A stretch of DNA of 64,000 bases from Agaribacillus aureus (GCA_030442055.1 JAUJEB010000006.1:62001-126000), one strand, 5' to 3'. Positions 46,253 through 56,709 are shown, numbered from the stretch's first letter. Translations and numbers: made by a program. Notes: generated by a model not told the origin, from the letters alone.

Positions 46253-47137
46253 ATGGAAGAAGTTGTTATAAAAATGGAAGAACATGTCGGGCTCGTGCTT
46301 TGGGGCATTTTCATCTTCTCAATGGGTTTGGCAGTTGTGGAGTTTTTTTATGAGCTCTACAAAAAGAAAATCACCAAATGGCGACTGGGCGAAATGTGGG
46401 CAAGCTTTTCGGTGTTTATTGTGGCTCAACTGTTTGAGAAAATTAGCACATTTATCTTTGTCGGTTCTTTTTTCGTGTTTGCTGAATTTATCTCCTGGCA
46501 AATTCCTGTGAATATATGGACCACAATTTTGTGTATTCTACTTATAGATTTTATATACTACTGGGAACATGTGATTGAGCACAAGGTTAGGATCTTGTGG
46601 TCGTACCATAGTATTCACCACAGTTCGCCTATTTATAACTACACCACGGCAATGCGTGTTTCCTTTATAGACAGTCTTATTACCTGGGTGTTCTATTTAC
46701 CGGCAATTATCATTGGTTTTCATCCGTATATTGTGGTGCTGGCGTTCTTATTAGTGTTAGGGTACCAGTTTTGGCTACATACCGAAATCATTGGGAAACT
46801 GGGTTGGTTTGAAAAAATCTTTATGACACCCTCTCAGCATCGTGTGCATCACGGTACAGATAAAATGTATTTGGATAAAAACTTTGGAGCGCTGTTAAGT
46901 ATTTGGGATAGAATGTTTGGGACGTTTCAGGAAGAACAGCATAAGCCAAAATACGGTTTAACCACCCAAATCAACACTATAAATCCCATAAAAGTGCATC
47001 TGTTCGAATACATTAATATTTATAAGGATTTGAAAGGTGCACGCAGCTTAAAAGAAGTCTGGAACTATCTGGTTAAAGGTCCTGACTGGAAGCCTAAAAG
47101 ACTTAGAAAACAGCTATCTAAAAATGATAAAGTGTGA
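46253..47137 (+). CDS. Sterol desaturase / fatty acid hydroxylase family protein
   Basis: About 294 residues from ATG 46253. Several TM helices and the His-box set of the di-iron membrane hydroxylases: YWEHVIEHK, SYHSIHHSS, FWLHTE and QHRVHHGTD. Inserts oxygen or a double bond into a lipid-type substrate in the membrane. Its stop overlaps the start of the next gene, so the two are coupled. Confidence 0.9.
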   Translation: MEEVVIKMEEHVGLVLWGIFIFSMGLAVVEFFYELYKKKITKWRLGEMWASFSVFIVAQLFEKISTFIFVGSFFVFAEFISWQIPVNIWTTILCILLIDFIYYWEHVIEHKVRILWSYHSIHHSSPIYNYTTAMRVSFIDSLITWVFYLPAIIIGFHPYIVVLAFLLVLGYQFWLHTEIIGKLGWFEKIFMTPSQHRVHHGTDKMYLDKNFGALLSIWDRMFGTFQEEQHKPKYGLTTQINTINPIKVHLFEYINIYKDLKGARSLKEVWNYLVKGPDWKPKRLRKQLSKNDKV

Positions 47138-47967
47138 TGCAAATAAAGTCTTTGTTTAAAGAATACAAGTTCCGATTCTTATTAACGATTGTGCTTATTC
47201 TTGCCGAAGCAGGCATTATGCTCTTGTTTCCACTGTTTATTGGCAAGGCCATCGATGGTGTGATAAACGAGAGTCGGTTAGGGGTGTTTCAATTGGGTGG
47301 GCTTGGTTTAGCATTGCTCATTGTAGGTGTAGGAAGGCGTGTATTTGATTCGCGGTTTTATGGAAAAATTTACGAAGCAAAGGGTGAAAAGATGGTTAGC
47401 CGGATGAAGTATAATCAATCTTCGGTAAAAACGGCTCGTTTAAGTATGATGCAGGAATTTTTTGAGTTTCTGGAAAACGCCTTACCCGAACTCATTAACA
47501 ATATCATTGGGTTAGTTGGCGTAGTGTTGATTCTATTTTCCTTAAATATGAAGGTGTTTTACGGAAGCTTAGTCGTCACTATAGTTATTTTTCTGGTGTA
47601 TTGGTTAACGAGCAAAAAAACAATGGACTACAACGAAGCATCTAATAACGAAATAGAACGCCAAGTGGATGTATTGGCTAAAAACGATCAAAACGCACTA
47701 AAAAATCACTTAAAACAAACGGTGAAATGGAACATTAAACTATCCGATTTAGAGGCGTTTAATTTTTCCGTGTCCTGGGTGGTCGCTTTGGCATTTTTGG
47801 TTGTCGCAATCATCGTTTCGGTAGGCGATGGGGTAGTGCAATATGGTGCTTTGTTTGCTTTGGTGATGTACGTGTTCCAGTATATTGAAAATGTACTTAG
47901 CTTACCATTATTCTACCAAAACTGGTTGCGATTGCAAGAAATTATGGTTCGGTTGAGGGGGAGTTGA
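47134..47967 (+). CDS. ABC transporter transmembrane domain without ATPase
   Basis: 277 residues, GTG 47134 or ATG 47137. About six TM helices of the exporter type (LLTIVLILAEAGIMLLFPLF; ELINNIIGLVGVVLILF), ending at LQEIMVRLRGS. No Walker A, signature or Walker B sequence follows; downstream is a non-coding spacer. Stand-alone six-TM domains do occur, but it may also be a truncated exporter. Confidence 0.8.
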   Translation: MMQIKSLFKEYKFRFLLTIVLILAEAGIMLLFPLFIGKAIDGVINESRLGVFQLGGLGLALLIVGVGRRVFDSRFYGKIYEAKGEKMVSRMKYNQSSVKTARLSMMQEFFEFLENALPELINNIIGLVGVVLILFSLNMKVFYGSLVVTIVIFLVYWLTSKKTMDYNEASNNEIERQVDVLAKNDQNALKNHLKQTVKWNIKLSDLEAFNFSVSWVVALAFLVVAIIVSVGDGVVQYGALFALVMYVFQYIENVLSLPLFYQNWLRLQEIMVRLRGS

Positions 47968-48042
47968 CACTAAATGTTGATCAACTAAATAACACTATAT
48001 AAAAATGAATTAAAACGCAGTTTAACTAAAACGTTGCCAGCA
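47968..48042. other. Boundary spacer with attC-like end
   Basis: Ends in ACGTTGCCAGC next to the small ORF start, similar to the right ends of the attC-like sites (ACGTTAGC). No clear left arm. Confidence 0.25.
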
Positions 48043-48228
48043 ATGCAAAGAGACGAACTGCATTTAAGAAGTAATGGGAAGAAATATTTCAGTGATGGAA
48101 ATAAATTCACTGCAACATTCCTAGCCTGGACTCCAAGAAACAACGGAACACCAATTTTTAAAAAAGTAAAACTTGACCCCAAACATTGCATAGGACATAC
48201 TTTTCGATATTCAACGGATGGTTGGTGA
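48043..48228 (+). CDS. Small hypothetical protein (61 aa)
   Basis: ATG 48043 directly after an ACGTTGCC sequence. Reads SNGKKYFSDGNKFTATFLAW and KKVKLDPKHCIGHTFRYSTD. Protein-like composition, no family. Single small gene in a cassette-like position. Confidence 0.4.
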   Translation: MQRDELHLRSNGKKYFSDGNKFTATFLAWTPRNNGTPIFKKVKLDPKHCIGHTFRYSTDGW

Positions 48229-48415
48229 TTGATTCAGCTATATTTGGGTGGAATTGAAAGTAATGTATTAAATCACTCCCACATCGGTCACTTTAAATAA
48301 GAAAGGTACTCTTAAAAATGAACCTACGAATTCATTTAAGGGTAAAGTGGATCAATAGGACTGGATTGAAATTCAAAAAAAGTGAAGAAAGCTTAAAAAT
48401 GTGATTTACAATAAA

Positions 48416-48616
48416 ATGTCGACTCGAAAAATTGGAAGCTTAGGAGTTTTATCAGGTGCTGATGATTTATTTAAGCAAGGAATTGAATTAAGATGGATAA
48501 ATAAAGCACATGCTGGCAACATTTTATATAGCAAATAGGGCGATCGGTGGTTTACGAAATTTCAGTATTACCTACCAACACCGCCAAATCAACACCTGGC
48601 TTTTAAGAATGAATAA
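48416..48616 (+). pseudogene. Small gene with internal TAG
   Basis: ATG 48416 reads STRKIGSLGVLSGADDLFKQ, reaches TAG 48536-48538, then continues in frame GDRWFTKFQYYLPTPPNQHL to TAA. No family. The remaining 48617-48822 shows only short frames. Confidence 0.35.
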
Positions 48617-48822
48617 ATTAAAAACAAAACACAATGTTTTGGCTCAGTACAAAATTGAAAGTTTATCGCTTGCTACTCCCTACTTACTATATACTAAACG
48701 TTATGGGTAATATAGATAAAAATAAACTAATCTTTATAACTCAGACCTCTCTCAAAACAGATTTGGGAGAAGCTAATAAATTCATCTGCTGTGCCTTGAC
48801 TTGTTATTCAAATTAAGATACT

Positions 48823-50100
48823 ATGAAAACGTACTACTTGTTACTAATATTTCTGGGAATTATCGTTGCTACGAGTTGTTCTGATGAAGATGATGCCGGG
48901 ACAATGGATCCTGCTGTAACAAATTTTAAAATGTCGATTTCCGCTTCGAGTACCTCCATTATGGAAGATGGAGGAACAGCTAATTTGACTGTTACATTAG
49001 ATAAGGTTAATCAAGGTGATGTTATACCTTTTGTCTTGGAAGTTGCTGGTCAAGCTACGCAGAATGAGGATTATGAGATAACAGGGGCGAATACTATTGC
49101 TAATGGATCACAATCAACAACCCTTACCATCAATACTATTAACGACAGTGATGTAGAGGATGATGAGACCATAGTGGTGACACTTCGGGAAAATCTGGAA
49201 AACATTAATATAGAAAATGGTACTGTAAACCTGATCATTTCAGATGAGGATATGGTGCAAAGCGCTTGTGTAGGCACGTCAGATACTTATTTAATTGACC
49301 TTGAAGCCTCGAATTGCACTGTCGATATTGAATCCGTACTAGGTATCAATTCATTGTATGAAGAGCAAGTGTCAGGCGGCAGCAGGGTTATTAATACAAA
49401 TGCCATCCCTAATCATAACGTAGGACAGTTCCCTAACATGGGTAACCCGCACAGTATTACAGCAATTAATAGTTCATATTCCATATCTGTCTCACCTACT
49501 GCAAATAGTTCGGTAACGCTTTTAACAAACAATAATGGTTCACCATTATATAGATTCGGAGTACTTTACAATGGGATACTGCTGGCACCAATCGCCGCAG
49601 AGTTTTTTACTAATACCCAAACAGGTAATGACAATACGGATTGGAATGAAAATGCATTGAGCTCTGCTATTAATCTAGGGACAGACTGCAACAACTCGCA
49701 TGTATTTCCAAGTGGAATGTATCACCATCACGCTACCCCCTCAGCATTCATTGCATCTATGAATATTGATGGTTCGTCACCTGTTCAGATTGGCTGGGCT
49801 GCGGACGGCTATCCTATATACTATAAATACGGTAATAAAAATGGGGCAGTAGTTGAGCTTGTCTCTGGCTATCAGTTAAAGACCGAAGATAGAGGTGGAG
49901 ACGGTGTATCCGCTCCAAGTGGTTGTCCTGATGGCACCTACACGCAGGATTATGAGTATTTAGCAAGTCTTGGCGATTTAGATGAATGCAACGGATATCA
50001 AGATCCGCAATTAGGATATATATATGTTATTACGGATACTTACCCATCCATTCCGCGATGTTTTATGGCAACTCCTAGTGATGATTTCAGGAATAATTAG
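48823..50100 (+). CDS. YHYH-domain lipoprotein with Calx-beta domain
   Basis: 425 residues. Lipobox VATSC near Cys19. Residues ~35-140 form a Calx-beta domain (EDGGTANLTVTLDKV; DVEDDETIVVTL). The C-terminal ~260 residues are a YHYH domain: SGMYHHHATPSAF, WAADGYPIYYKYG, LGDLDECNGYQ and TDTYPSIPRCF. Cell-surface lipoprotein, biochemical role unknown. Overlaps the next gene's start by 20 bases. Confidence 0.88.
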   Translation: MKTYYLLLIFLGIIVATSCSDEDDAGTMDPAVTNFKMSISASSTSIMEDGGTANLTVTLDKVNQGDVIPFVLEVAGQATQNEDYEITGANTIANGSQSTTLTINTINDSDVEDDETIVVTLRENLENINIENGTVNLIISDEDMVQSACVGTSDTYLIDLEASNCTVDIESVLGINSLYEEQVSGGSRVINTNAIPNHNVGQFPNMGNPHSITAINSSYSISVSPTANSSVTLLTNNNGSPLYRFGVLYNGILLAPIAAEFFTNTQTGNDNTDWNENALSSAINLGTDCNNSHVFPSGMYHHHATPSAFIASMNIDGSSPVQIGWAADGYPIYYKYGNKNGAVVELVSGYQLKTEDRGGDGVSAPSGCPDGTYTQDYEYLASLGDLDECNGYQDPQLGYIYVITDTYPSIPRCFMATPSDDFRNN

Positions 50101-50785
50101 TAGAAAGCAGGAGAATCCTTGGGGACTCTTAATAGCGGTTTTTTTTAAACTGATTCTGTTATCGCCCCTCTTACTTTTCACATTTAGAAGTTCAGCCCAT
50201 TCGATTGTTTTTTCTGAATATAGGTTGAAATATAAAAAGGACAAATGGATCTTATCTTTCCAGCAGAAAACAGGTCATCTACGTGATGCTATTTATGCTA
50301 TAAGACCTGATTTGAAAGGAACAGACTTGAATTCTGAAATTTTTCTGGATGAGACAACACGGCATATTACAAATAGCTTTATTTTGAAGTATGATGGTAA
50401 GTTGCTGAAAATTGTTCCTAAATACATGCGATATGGTGGACTGAAGTTTGAGGCACAATTTTTTTTGGAGGGACTACCAAAACATCCGGAATATTTAGCA
50501 ATTCAGTCCACGGGATTTGATAGACATGAACATTCAATCAACTTGCTTAGCATCACTATTGGAGAACAGGGATACGTCAATTACTTTAATAGAAGCCGGG
50601 ACTTTGCAGTTTTCTCATTTGACTCAAAACAGTATACATTTTCAGAAATCAAAACGTTGGGAGGCTACCAAGTCTTGATTTACATCACAGGACTGTTGAC
50701 CATACTTATTGTCGGTAGCGTTTTATTACGCAGGATAGACATGCAGGAACTAAAGCTAACGAAGTGGATGAAAAAAAGCGCATAA
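50081..50785 (+). CDS. DUF6702-like membrane protein
   Basis: About 234 residues from ATG 50081, inside the end of the YHYH gene in another frame. Signal-like helix (LLIAVFFKLILLSPLLLF), then HSIVFSEYRLKYKKDKWILS, an extracytoplasmic domain, and a C-terminal TM (VLIYITGLLTILIVGSVLL). This partners YHYH proteins in Bacteroidota. Function not known. Confidence 0.75.
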   Translation: MISGIISRKQENPWGLLIAVFFKLILLSPLLLFTFRSSAHSIVFSEYRLKYKKDKWILSFQQKTGHLRDAIYAIRPDLKGTDLNSEIFLDETTRHITNSFILKYDGKLLKIVPKYMRYGGLKFEAQFFLEGLPKHPEYLAIQSTGFDRHEHSINLLSITIGEQGYVNYFNRSRDFAVFSFDSKQYTFSEIKTLGGYQVLIYITGLLTILIVGSVLLRRIDMQELKLTKWMKKSA

Positions 50786-50844
50786 TAAATGCTAAAAATG
50801 AATATACCAACTGATCATTTTGAGATGTATCAGACGAAGATCTT

Positions 50845-51083
50845 ACCCAACCTTCAACAATACTAATTTTGATATTGATCATGAGGGAAGAGGTGGATGG
50901 AATTTCGGACAAATTTTGAATGAAATTAATAGATGGATTGGTGAAACTAGTTTACCGGATATTGTACTTTTTAGCTCACTAAAAGAAAGTGATTCCCTGG
51001 ATAATTCACCCTACCGCCAAGCTATTTCCACTGTCAATGGCTATAAGCAATTCTCGCTATATACTTGTAAAGTTAATTGTTAA
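50845..51083 (+). pseudogene. SGNH-hydrolase-like fragment
   Basis: Reads NFDIDHEGRGGWNFGQILNE then INRWIGETSLPDIVLFSSL, the strand-loop text of GDSL/SGNH hydrolases where DxxHEGxxG precedes DIVL. The catalytic Ser block and the end are missing. No plausible start codon at the fragment's beginning. Confidence 0.6.
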
Positions 51084-51155
51084 CCCACGCAACTACTCAT
51101 AGCCACACTAGGGGATGGCAACTCTTTTTAGCCAGAACGTTAGCAGTAATTATGA
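51075..51155 (+). repeat. Weak attC-like boundary
   Basis: TTGTTAACCC at the left and AGAACGTTAGCAGTAAT at the right. Pairing is partial. The right end resembles those at 31757 and 58239. Confidence 0.3.
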
Positions 51156-51283
51156 AGTTCATATAGCTTAAATTGGAAGACCCTAAAAGTAAAGAACATA
51201 GGGAACATAGGAGTTTGATGGGCCGAACGCTGGAGAAAGTTGCATTTAGATGTTTAACTAAATTCATTCCTAACTCAAACTCA

Positions 51284-51370
51284 TCCATTGATTAGCTCAA
51301 AGTACATTTCCAATCTATCCAAATCCTCCATCAAAAAGTTCGATCGAGAGCCATTCATCCCGACTCCGAC
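51284..51370 (-). repeat. Dispersed repeat R1, copy 4
   Basis: Minus strand reads SRSNFLMEDLDRLEMYFELI and a stop. Followed on the plus strand by GC-rich stem-like sequence to ~51480, also seen near 34200-34270. Confidence 0.6.
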
Positions 51371-51780
51371 CAAGTCTGTCGCCATCAGCGTGTCGCCGAG
51401 TCCTTCGCCAAAGGCTTCGACCGCCGGAGAAAGCTTCAGCGGAGGGGCATGGCTATGGACGTCGGCGACCGAAGCCTGATAATGCGATAGCTGACTTTTT
51501 TATAACCCACTGAAATAAGGTAGATACCCTGTTATTGAGATGTTTAAGTCGTCAACCATTATCTAACCACCAAGTTACCCTATGGCCGCCCCAAAAAATC
51601 CTACCTGCTTCATTAATTTGGAGCCGGTGTTTGATACCCACCTACTATTCAATAGGTATTTTACTTACAAAATAAGGGTTTTACCAAATTTGTTAATTCA
51701 GCAATTCCGCTCTGACGATTGGTTTTCTTTTTCAGGAACTTTATCCCCTTAAATGAAAACCAGATATCGAAGAAAGGAAG

Positions 51781-54700
51781 ATGAAAACACTATTATTATT
51801 ATCAATTTTAATGGCCAGTCATTTATATGTTAAATGTCAAACTATGACATTTAACAGTGGCGCCTCAGAATCGGGGTTTAGTTTTAGTGGTTGGTCAGCC
51901 TTAGGAGGGGCCATTTACGTTTCAAACCTGGCAAATCCGGCAAGAGTAACCAAAAATAGTGGCACCTGGAATTTCACCTCATTTACCGTTGGTCCTTTTA
52001 CAGGGGCAAATAATATGAGAGTTACTTCAAACTTAGGTGATTCTTATAATTATAACACAGCAAGCGCAGGTACCCATACACTTAACTGGACGGGCATAAC
52101 CAGTGTCACATTTACCAGAATAAGTGGTAGTGGTGCTTCCGCTGATCATGATAATTTTGTTTACTCGGTTGCTTCTTCCTGCGTAAATCCAAGTGTTCCA
52201 ACCGTTACCTACAGCCCTGCCACGGTTTGCAATGGAAATAGCGCAACACTAAATATTTCAGGCTCACTTAACAGTGCTACACAATGGAGCATTTATACTG
52301 GTTCGTGCGGCGGTACTCTTATTGGAAATACGTCTTCTTCTACATTTCTGGTTACACCGGGGGCTCCAAGCACAACTTACTTCATTCGGGGAGAGGACGG
52401 TGCGGGCTGTGTTGATGAATCATCGATATCCTGCGGCTCGGTTACCGTTACAACAACGACAGACATAACGGCTCCGATAGCAGATGCCGCAAGCCTTTCG
52501 GATATTACTGCTCAATGCACGGTAACTTCCTTAACGGCCCCAACGGCTACGGACAATTGTGCAGGCAGTATCACGGGTACTCATAATGCGACGCTTCCGA
52601 TCACCGCTCAGGGCACCACGACCGTGACGTGGACCTATGATGACGGTAATGGTAACACCTCGACCCAAGATCAAAATGTTGTGATAGATGATAGAACTGC
52701 TCCGATAGCTGATGCCGTAAGCCTTTCAGATATAACTGCGGAATGCACGGTAACCTCCTTAACTGCCCCTACTGCTACAGATAATTGTGCAGGCAGTATC
52801 ACAGGTACTCATAATGCCACACTCCCGATTACCGCTCAGGGCACGACGACGGTCACCTGGACCTATGATGACGGTAATGGTAACACCTCGACCCAAGACC
52901 AAAGAGTTGTTATAGATGATAAAACCGCTCCGGTAGCCGATGCTGTAAGCCTTTCGGATATTACTGCTCAATGCACAGTAACATCCTTAACGGCCCCTAC
53001 AGCTACGGATAATTGTGCAGGGAGCATCACGGGTACTCATAATGCGACGCTTCCGATCACCGCTCAGGGCACCACGACCGTGACGTGGACCTATGATGAC
53101 GGTAATGGGAACACCTCGACCCAAGACCAAAAAGTTGTTATAGATGATAAAACCGCTCCAATAGTAGATGCCGTAAGCCTTTCAGATATAACTGCGGAAT
53201 GCACGGTAACTTCGTTAACGGCCCCTACAGCTACGGATAATTGTGCAGGGAGCATCACGGGTACTCATAATGCGACGCTTCCGATCACCGCTCAGGGAAC
53301 GACGACCGTGACGTGGACCTATGATGACGGGCATGGGAACACCTCCACGCAAGACCAAAATATTGTGATCGATGATACAACCGCTCCGGTAGCAGATGCC
53401 GTAAGTCTTTCAGATGTGACTGCCCAGTGTACGGTAACTTCGTTAACGGCCCCTACTGCTACGGATAATTGTGCAGGGAGCCTCACGGGCACTCATAATG
53501 CGACACTTCCGATCACCGCTCAGGGAACGACGACCGTGACGTGGACCTATGATGACGGCCATGGGAACACCTCCACGCAAGACCAAAATATTGTGATCGA
53601 TGATACAACCGCTCCGGTAGCAGATGCCGTAAGTCTTTCAGATGTGACTGCCCAGTGTACGGTAACTTCGTTAACGGCCCCTACTGCTACGGATAATTGT
53701 GCAGGGAGCCTCACGGGCACTCATAATGCAACGCTTCCGATCACCGCTCAGGGGACCACGACCGTGACGTGGACCTATGATGACGGTCATGGTAACACCA
53801 CGACCCAGGATCAAAATATTGTGATCGATGATAAAACCGCTCCGATAGCAGATGCCGTAAGTCTTTCAGATGTGACTGCCCAGTGTACGGTAACTTCCTT
53901 AACGGCCCCTACAGCTACGGATAATTGTGCAGGGAGCATCACGGGCACTCATAATGCAACGCTTCCGATCACCGCTCAGGGAACAACGACCGTGATGTGG
54001 ACCTATGATGACGGACATGGGAACACCTCCACGCAAGACCAAAATATTGTGATAGATGATACAACCGCTCCGGTAGCCGATGCTGAAAGCCTTTCAGATG
54101 TAACTGCTCAATGCACGATAACTTCGTTAACGGCCCCTACGGCTACGGATAATTGTGCAGGCAGTATCACGGGTACTCATAATGCGACACTTCCGATCAC
54201 CACTCAGGGCACCACGACAGTGACCTGGACCTATGATGATGGGCATGGTAACACTTCCACGCAAGATCAAAATATTGTGATCGATGATACAACTGCTCCG
54301 GTAGCAGATGCTGTAAGCCTTTCGGATATAACTGCTCAATGCACGGTAACTTCGTTAACGGCCCCAACGGCTACAGATAATTGTGCAGGGAGCATCACGG
54401 GCACTCATAATGCGACGCTTCCGATCACTGCTCAGGGCACCACGACCGTGACGTGGACCTATGATGACGGTAATGGGAACACCTCGACCCAAGACCAAAA
54501 AGTTGTTATAGATGATAAAACCGCTCCAATAGTAGATGCCGTAAGCCTTTCAGATATAACTGCTCAATGCACGGTAACTTCGTTAACGGCCCCAACGGCT
54601 ACGGATAATTGTGCAGGCAGCATCACGGGCACTCATAATGCGACGCTTCCGATCACCGCTCAGGGAACAACGACGGTCACCTGGACCTATGATGACGGAC

Positions 54701-55899
54701 ATGGGAACACCTCCACGCAAGACCAAAATATTGTGATAGATGATACAACCGCTCCGGTAGCCGATGCATTGAGCCTTTCAGATGTAACTGCTCAATGCAC
54801 GATAACTTCGTTAACGGCCCCAACGGCTACGGATAATTGTGCAGGCAGTATCACAGGTACTCATAATGCGACGCTTCCGATCACCGCTCAGGGCACCACG
54901 ACCGTGACATGGACCTATGATGACGGTCATGGTAACACTACGACCCAGGATCAAAATATTGTGATAGATGATAAAACCGCTCCAATGGCAGATGCGGTAA
55001 GCCTTTCAGATGTGACTGCCCAGTGTACGGTAACTTCGTTAACGGCCCCTACAGCTACGGATAATTGTGCAGGCAGCATCACGGGCACTCATAATGCGAC
55101 GCTTCCGATCACTGCTCAGGGCACCACGACAGTGACGTGGACCTATGATGACGGTCATGGTAACACTACGACCCAGGATCAAAATATTGTAATAGATGAT
55201 ACAACTGCCCCAATAGCCGATGCATTGAGCCTTTCAGATGTAACTGCTCAATGCACGATAACTTCGTTAACGGCCCCTACGGCTACGGACAATTGTGCAG
55301 GCGGTATTACGGGCACTCATAATGCCACACTTCCGATCACTGCTCAGGGCACCACGACAGTGACGTGGACCTATGATGACGGTCATGGTAACACCTCCAC
55401 GCAAGACCAGAACATCATTATAACCGAGTTAGACAATACCGTTTCCCAAGATGGTTTTACGCTCACCGCAAATGCCACCGGGCATAGTTATCAATGGATA
55501 GATTGTAATAACGGGAATTCGGCCATCCCCGGAGAAACTAATCGAAGCTTTAGTTCTGAGGTCAGCGGAAGTTATGCTGTTGAAATTAGTGGTGAAAGCT
55601 GCTCTACAACTTCTGAATGCATTACCATGGCATTGGTATTGGGGATTGATGACACTTTCGGGCCAGATGTCAATTTATTCCCGAATCCAACCAAAGACAA
55701 TGTGTTTATAACATTTCCGAAAAATTTAACAGATATTCGTATTTCAATTGTTGATGCTGCTGGTAAAGAGCAATATAAGGCTAAATATACACTTGGAAAA
55801 CGAATTGAATTGCCGACAAAAGATCTCGTTGCGGGAGTATATTATATTCATGTTATAAGTGAGGGACAAGAAAAAGCACTTTTGTTAATTAAGGAGTAG
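51781..55899 (+). CDS. Giant secreted adhesin-like protein with 13 HYR-type repeats and a T9SS sorting domain
   Basis: 1372 residues. Signal peptide (KTLLLLSILMASHLYVKC). N-terminal unique region ~22-130 (FNSGASESGFSFSGWSALGG), then an Ig/PKD-like linker. From 52471 to 55434 come thirteen 228-bp (76-residue) repeats around SLSDITAQCTVTSLTAPTAT and TVTWTYDDGNGNTSTQDQ, HYR-like beta-sandwich modules with a pair of Cys. A short Ig-like domain and a type A T9SS sorting domain (LFPNPTKDNVFITF; LVAGVYYIHV) end it. Exported through T9SS and anchored or released outside. The DNA repeats are very alike, so copy number could change by recombination. Likely an adhesin or matrix protein. Confidence 0.93.
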   Translation: MKTLLLLSILMASHLYVKCQTMTFNSGASESGFSFSGWSALGGAIYVSNLANPARVTKNSGTWNFTSFTVGPFTGANNMRVTSNLGDSYNYNTASAGTHTLNWTGITSVTFTRISGSGASADHDNFVYSVASSCVNPSVPTVTYSPATVCNGNSATLNISGSLNSATQWSIYTGSCGGTLIGNTSSSTFLVTPGAPSTTYFIRGEDGAGCVDESSISCGSVTVTTTTDITAPIADAASLSDITAQCTVTSLTAPTATDNCAGSITGTHNATLPITAQGTTTVTWTYDDGNGNTSTQDQNVVIDDRTAPIADAVSLSDITAECTVTSLTAPTATDNCAGSITGTHNATLPITAQGTTTVTWTYDDGNGNTSTQDQRVVIDDKTAPVADAVSLSDITAQCTVTSLTAPTATDNCAGSITGTHNATLPITAQGTTTVTWTYDDGNGNTSTQDQKVVIDDKTAPIVDAVSLSDITAECTVTSLTAPTATDNCAGSITGTHNATLPITAQGTTTVTWTYDDGHGNTSTQDQNIVIDDTTAPVADAVSLSDVTAQCTVTSLTAPTATDNCAGSLTGTHNATLPITAQGTTTVTWTYDDGHGNTSTQDQNIVIDDTTAPVADAVSLSDVTAQCTVTSLTAPTATDNCAGSLTGTHNATLPITAQGTTTVTWTYDDGHGNTTTQDQNIVIDDKTAPIADAVSLSDVTAQCTVTSLTAPTATDNCAGSITGTHNATLPITAQGTTTVMWTYDDGHGNTSTQDQNIVIDDTTAPVADAESLSDVTAQCTITSLTAPTATDNCAGSITGTHNATLPITTQGTTTVTWTYDDGHGNTSTQDQNIVIDDTTAPVADAVSLSDITAQCTVTSLTAPTATDNCAGSITGTHNATLPITAQGTTTVTWTYDDGNGNTSTQDQKVVIDDKTAPIVDAVSLSDITAQCTVTSLTAPTATDNCAGSITGTHNATLPITAQGTTTVTWTYDDGHGNTSTQDQNIVIDDTTAPVADALSLSDVTAQCTITSLTAPTATDNCAGSITGTHNATLPITAQGTTTVTWTYDDGHGNTTTQDQNIVIDDKTAPMADAVSLSDVTAQCTVTSLTAPTATDNCAGSITGTHNATLPITAQGTTTVTWTYDDGHGNTTTQDQNIVIDDTTAPIADALSLSDVTAQCTITSLTAPTATDNCAGGITGTHNATLPITAQGTTTVTWTYDDGHGNTSTQDQNIIITELDNTVSQDGFTLTANATGHSYQWIDCNNGNSAIPGETNRSFSSEVSGSYAVEISGESCSTTSECITMALVLGIDDTFGPDVNLFPNPTKDNVFITFPKNLTDIRISIVDAAGKEQYKAKYTLGKRIELPTKDLVAGVYYIHVISEGQEKALLLIKE
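52471..55434 (+). repeat. 13 tandem 228-bp repeats within the T9SS gene
   Basis: Unit starts recur every 228 bases (52471, 52699, and so on to 55207). Units differ by a few bases each, and patches of variants (NGN/HGN; DIT/DVT; STQ/TTQ) are shuffled between units. This suggests gene-conversion-like homogenisation. Confidence 0.9.
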
Positions 55900-55957
55900 G
55901 TTTATATGCTTTCGCACTGCTACGAATTTGGCTTTAGCAGAAAAAAAGTAAGGCTAC

Positions 55958-56013
55958 ATTATCAATCATCAATCCAATAGCCCAAAATATTCTTCCAACC
56001 TCTTCAAATCATT
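55958..56013 (-). repeat. Dispersed repeat R1, copy 5 (shortened)
   Basis: Minus strand reads NDLKRLEEYFGLLD and a stop. Preceded at 55922 by GAATTTGGCTTTAGCAGAAA, the same prefix as at 34070 and 35209. Confidence 0.5.
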
Positions 56014-56127
56014 GTCCCAAAAAACCTTCTATTTACCGGGCAATAAAAGATTCCTGCCAATGGTCTGGCTAAACGCAGTAGCCCGCATAGGGGCTATTGC
56101 CGTAGTAGCCTATGTTGCACCTTTTTT

Positions 56128-56709
56128 TTATTTAAATTGATTTGGTATTATTCCTTTGGCGGCCAATCGTGCTATTTCTGCAATTCTCTTCTTTCGTGTT
56201 TCAATTCTTTTAGCAACAACAACCCAATGCAAAATTGCTTTTTTAATTGATTTTGACTGGCTTTGAAAAAATTCCATTGAACTTTCATTTTTATTCAATG
56301 CAATTCTTAAATCCTCCGGTATAATCAAATTTTCAACATCATCCATTATTAACCATGTCCCATTTTGTTTAGCAGTTTCTATGCTGTCAAAACCCGCTTT
56401 TGTCATTAGGTTGTTTTGGATGAGTTTGGCAACTTTTTCTTTGTTTATTTTTGACCATGTGCTATTAGGTTTTCTTCTGCTGAAATATTGCATATACCTT
56501 TTTTTGTCAATAGTCTTTTTAGTGCTATCTATCCACCCAAAGCAAAGTGCTTCATCAACTGCTTCACTCCAGCTAACAGAAGCAACTTTTGTTGATGACC
56601 TAAAATAAACAAGCCAGACAGACTGTTTTGACTGATGGTTTTTTTCTAACCATTTCCGCCAGTCTTTTCGGCTTTTAGGACAATATGTTTCTGTTTCCTC
56701 TTTAGGCAT
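56128..56709 (-). CDS. YdeI/OmpD-associated family protein
   Basis: 193 residues. Family text SVSWSEAVDEALCFGWIDST, KKRYMQYFSRRKPNSTWSKI and AILHWVVVAKRIETRKKRIA. Known members have been linked with cationic-peptide or bacteriocin protection; the mechanism is unclear. Stands alone. Confidence 0.88.
   Translation of the reverse strand: MPKEETETYCPKSRKDWRKWLEKNHQSKQSVWLVYFRSSTKVASVSWSEAVDEALCFGWIDSTKKTIDKKRYMQYFSRRKPNSTWSKINKEKVAKLIQNNLMTKAGFDSIETAKQNGTWLIMDDVENLIIPEDLRIALNKNESSMEFFQSQSKSIKKAILHWVVVAKRIETRKKRIAEIARLAAKGIIPNQFK

Noticed and set aside
49071..49277. Minus-strand ORF inside the YHYH gene
   Set aside because: Antisense shadow of a recognised lipoprotein.
52471..55434. Tandem repeats as satellite DNA
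   Set aside because: They code continuously for HYR-type modules between a signal peptide and a T9SS sorting domain.
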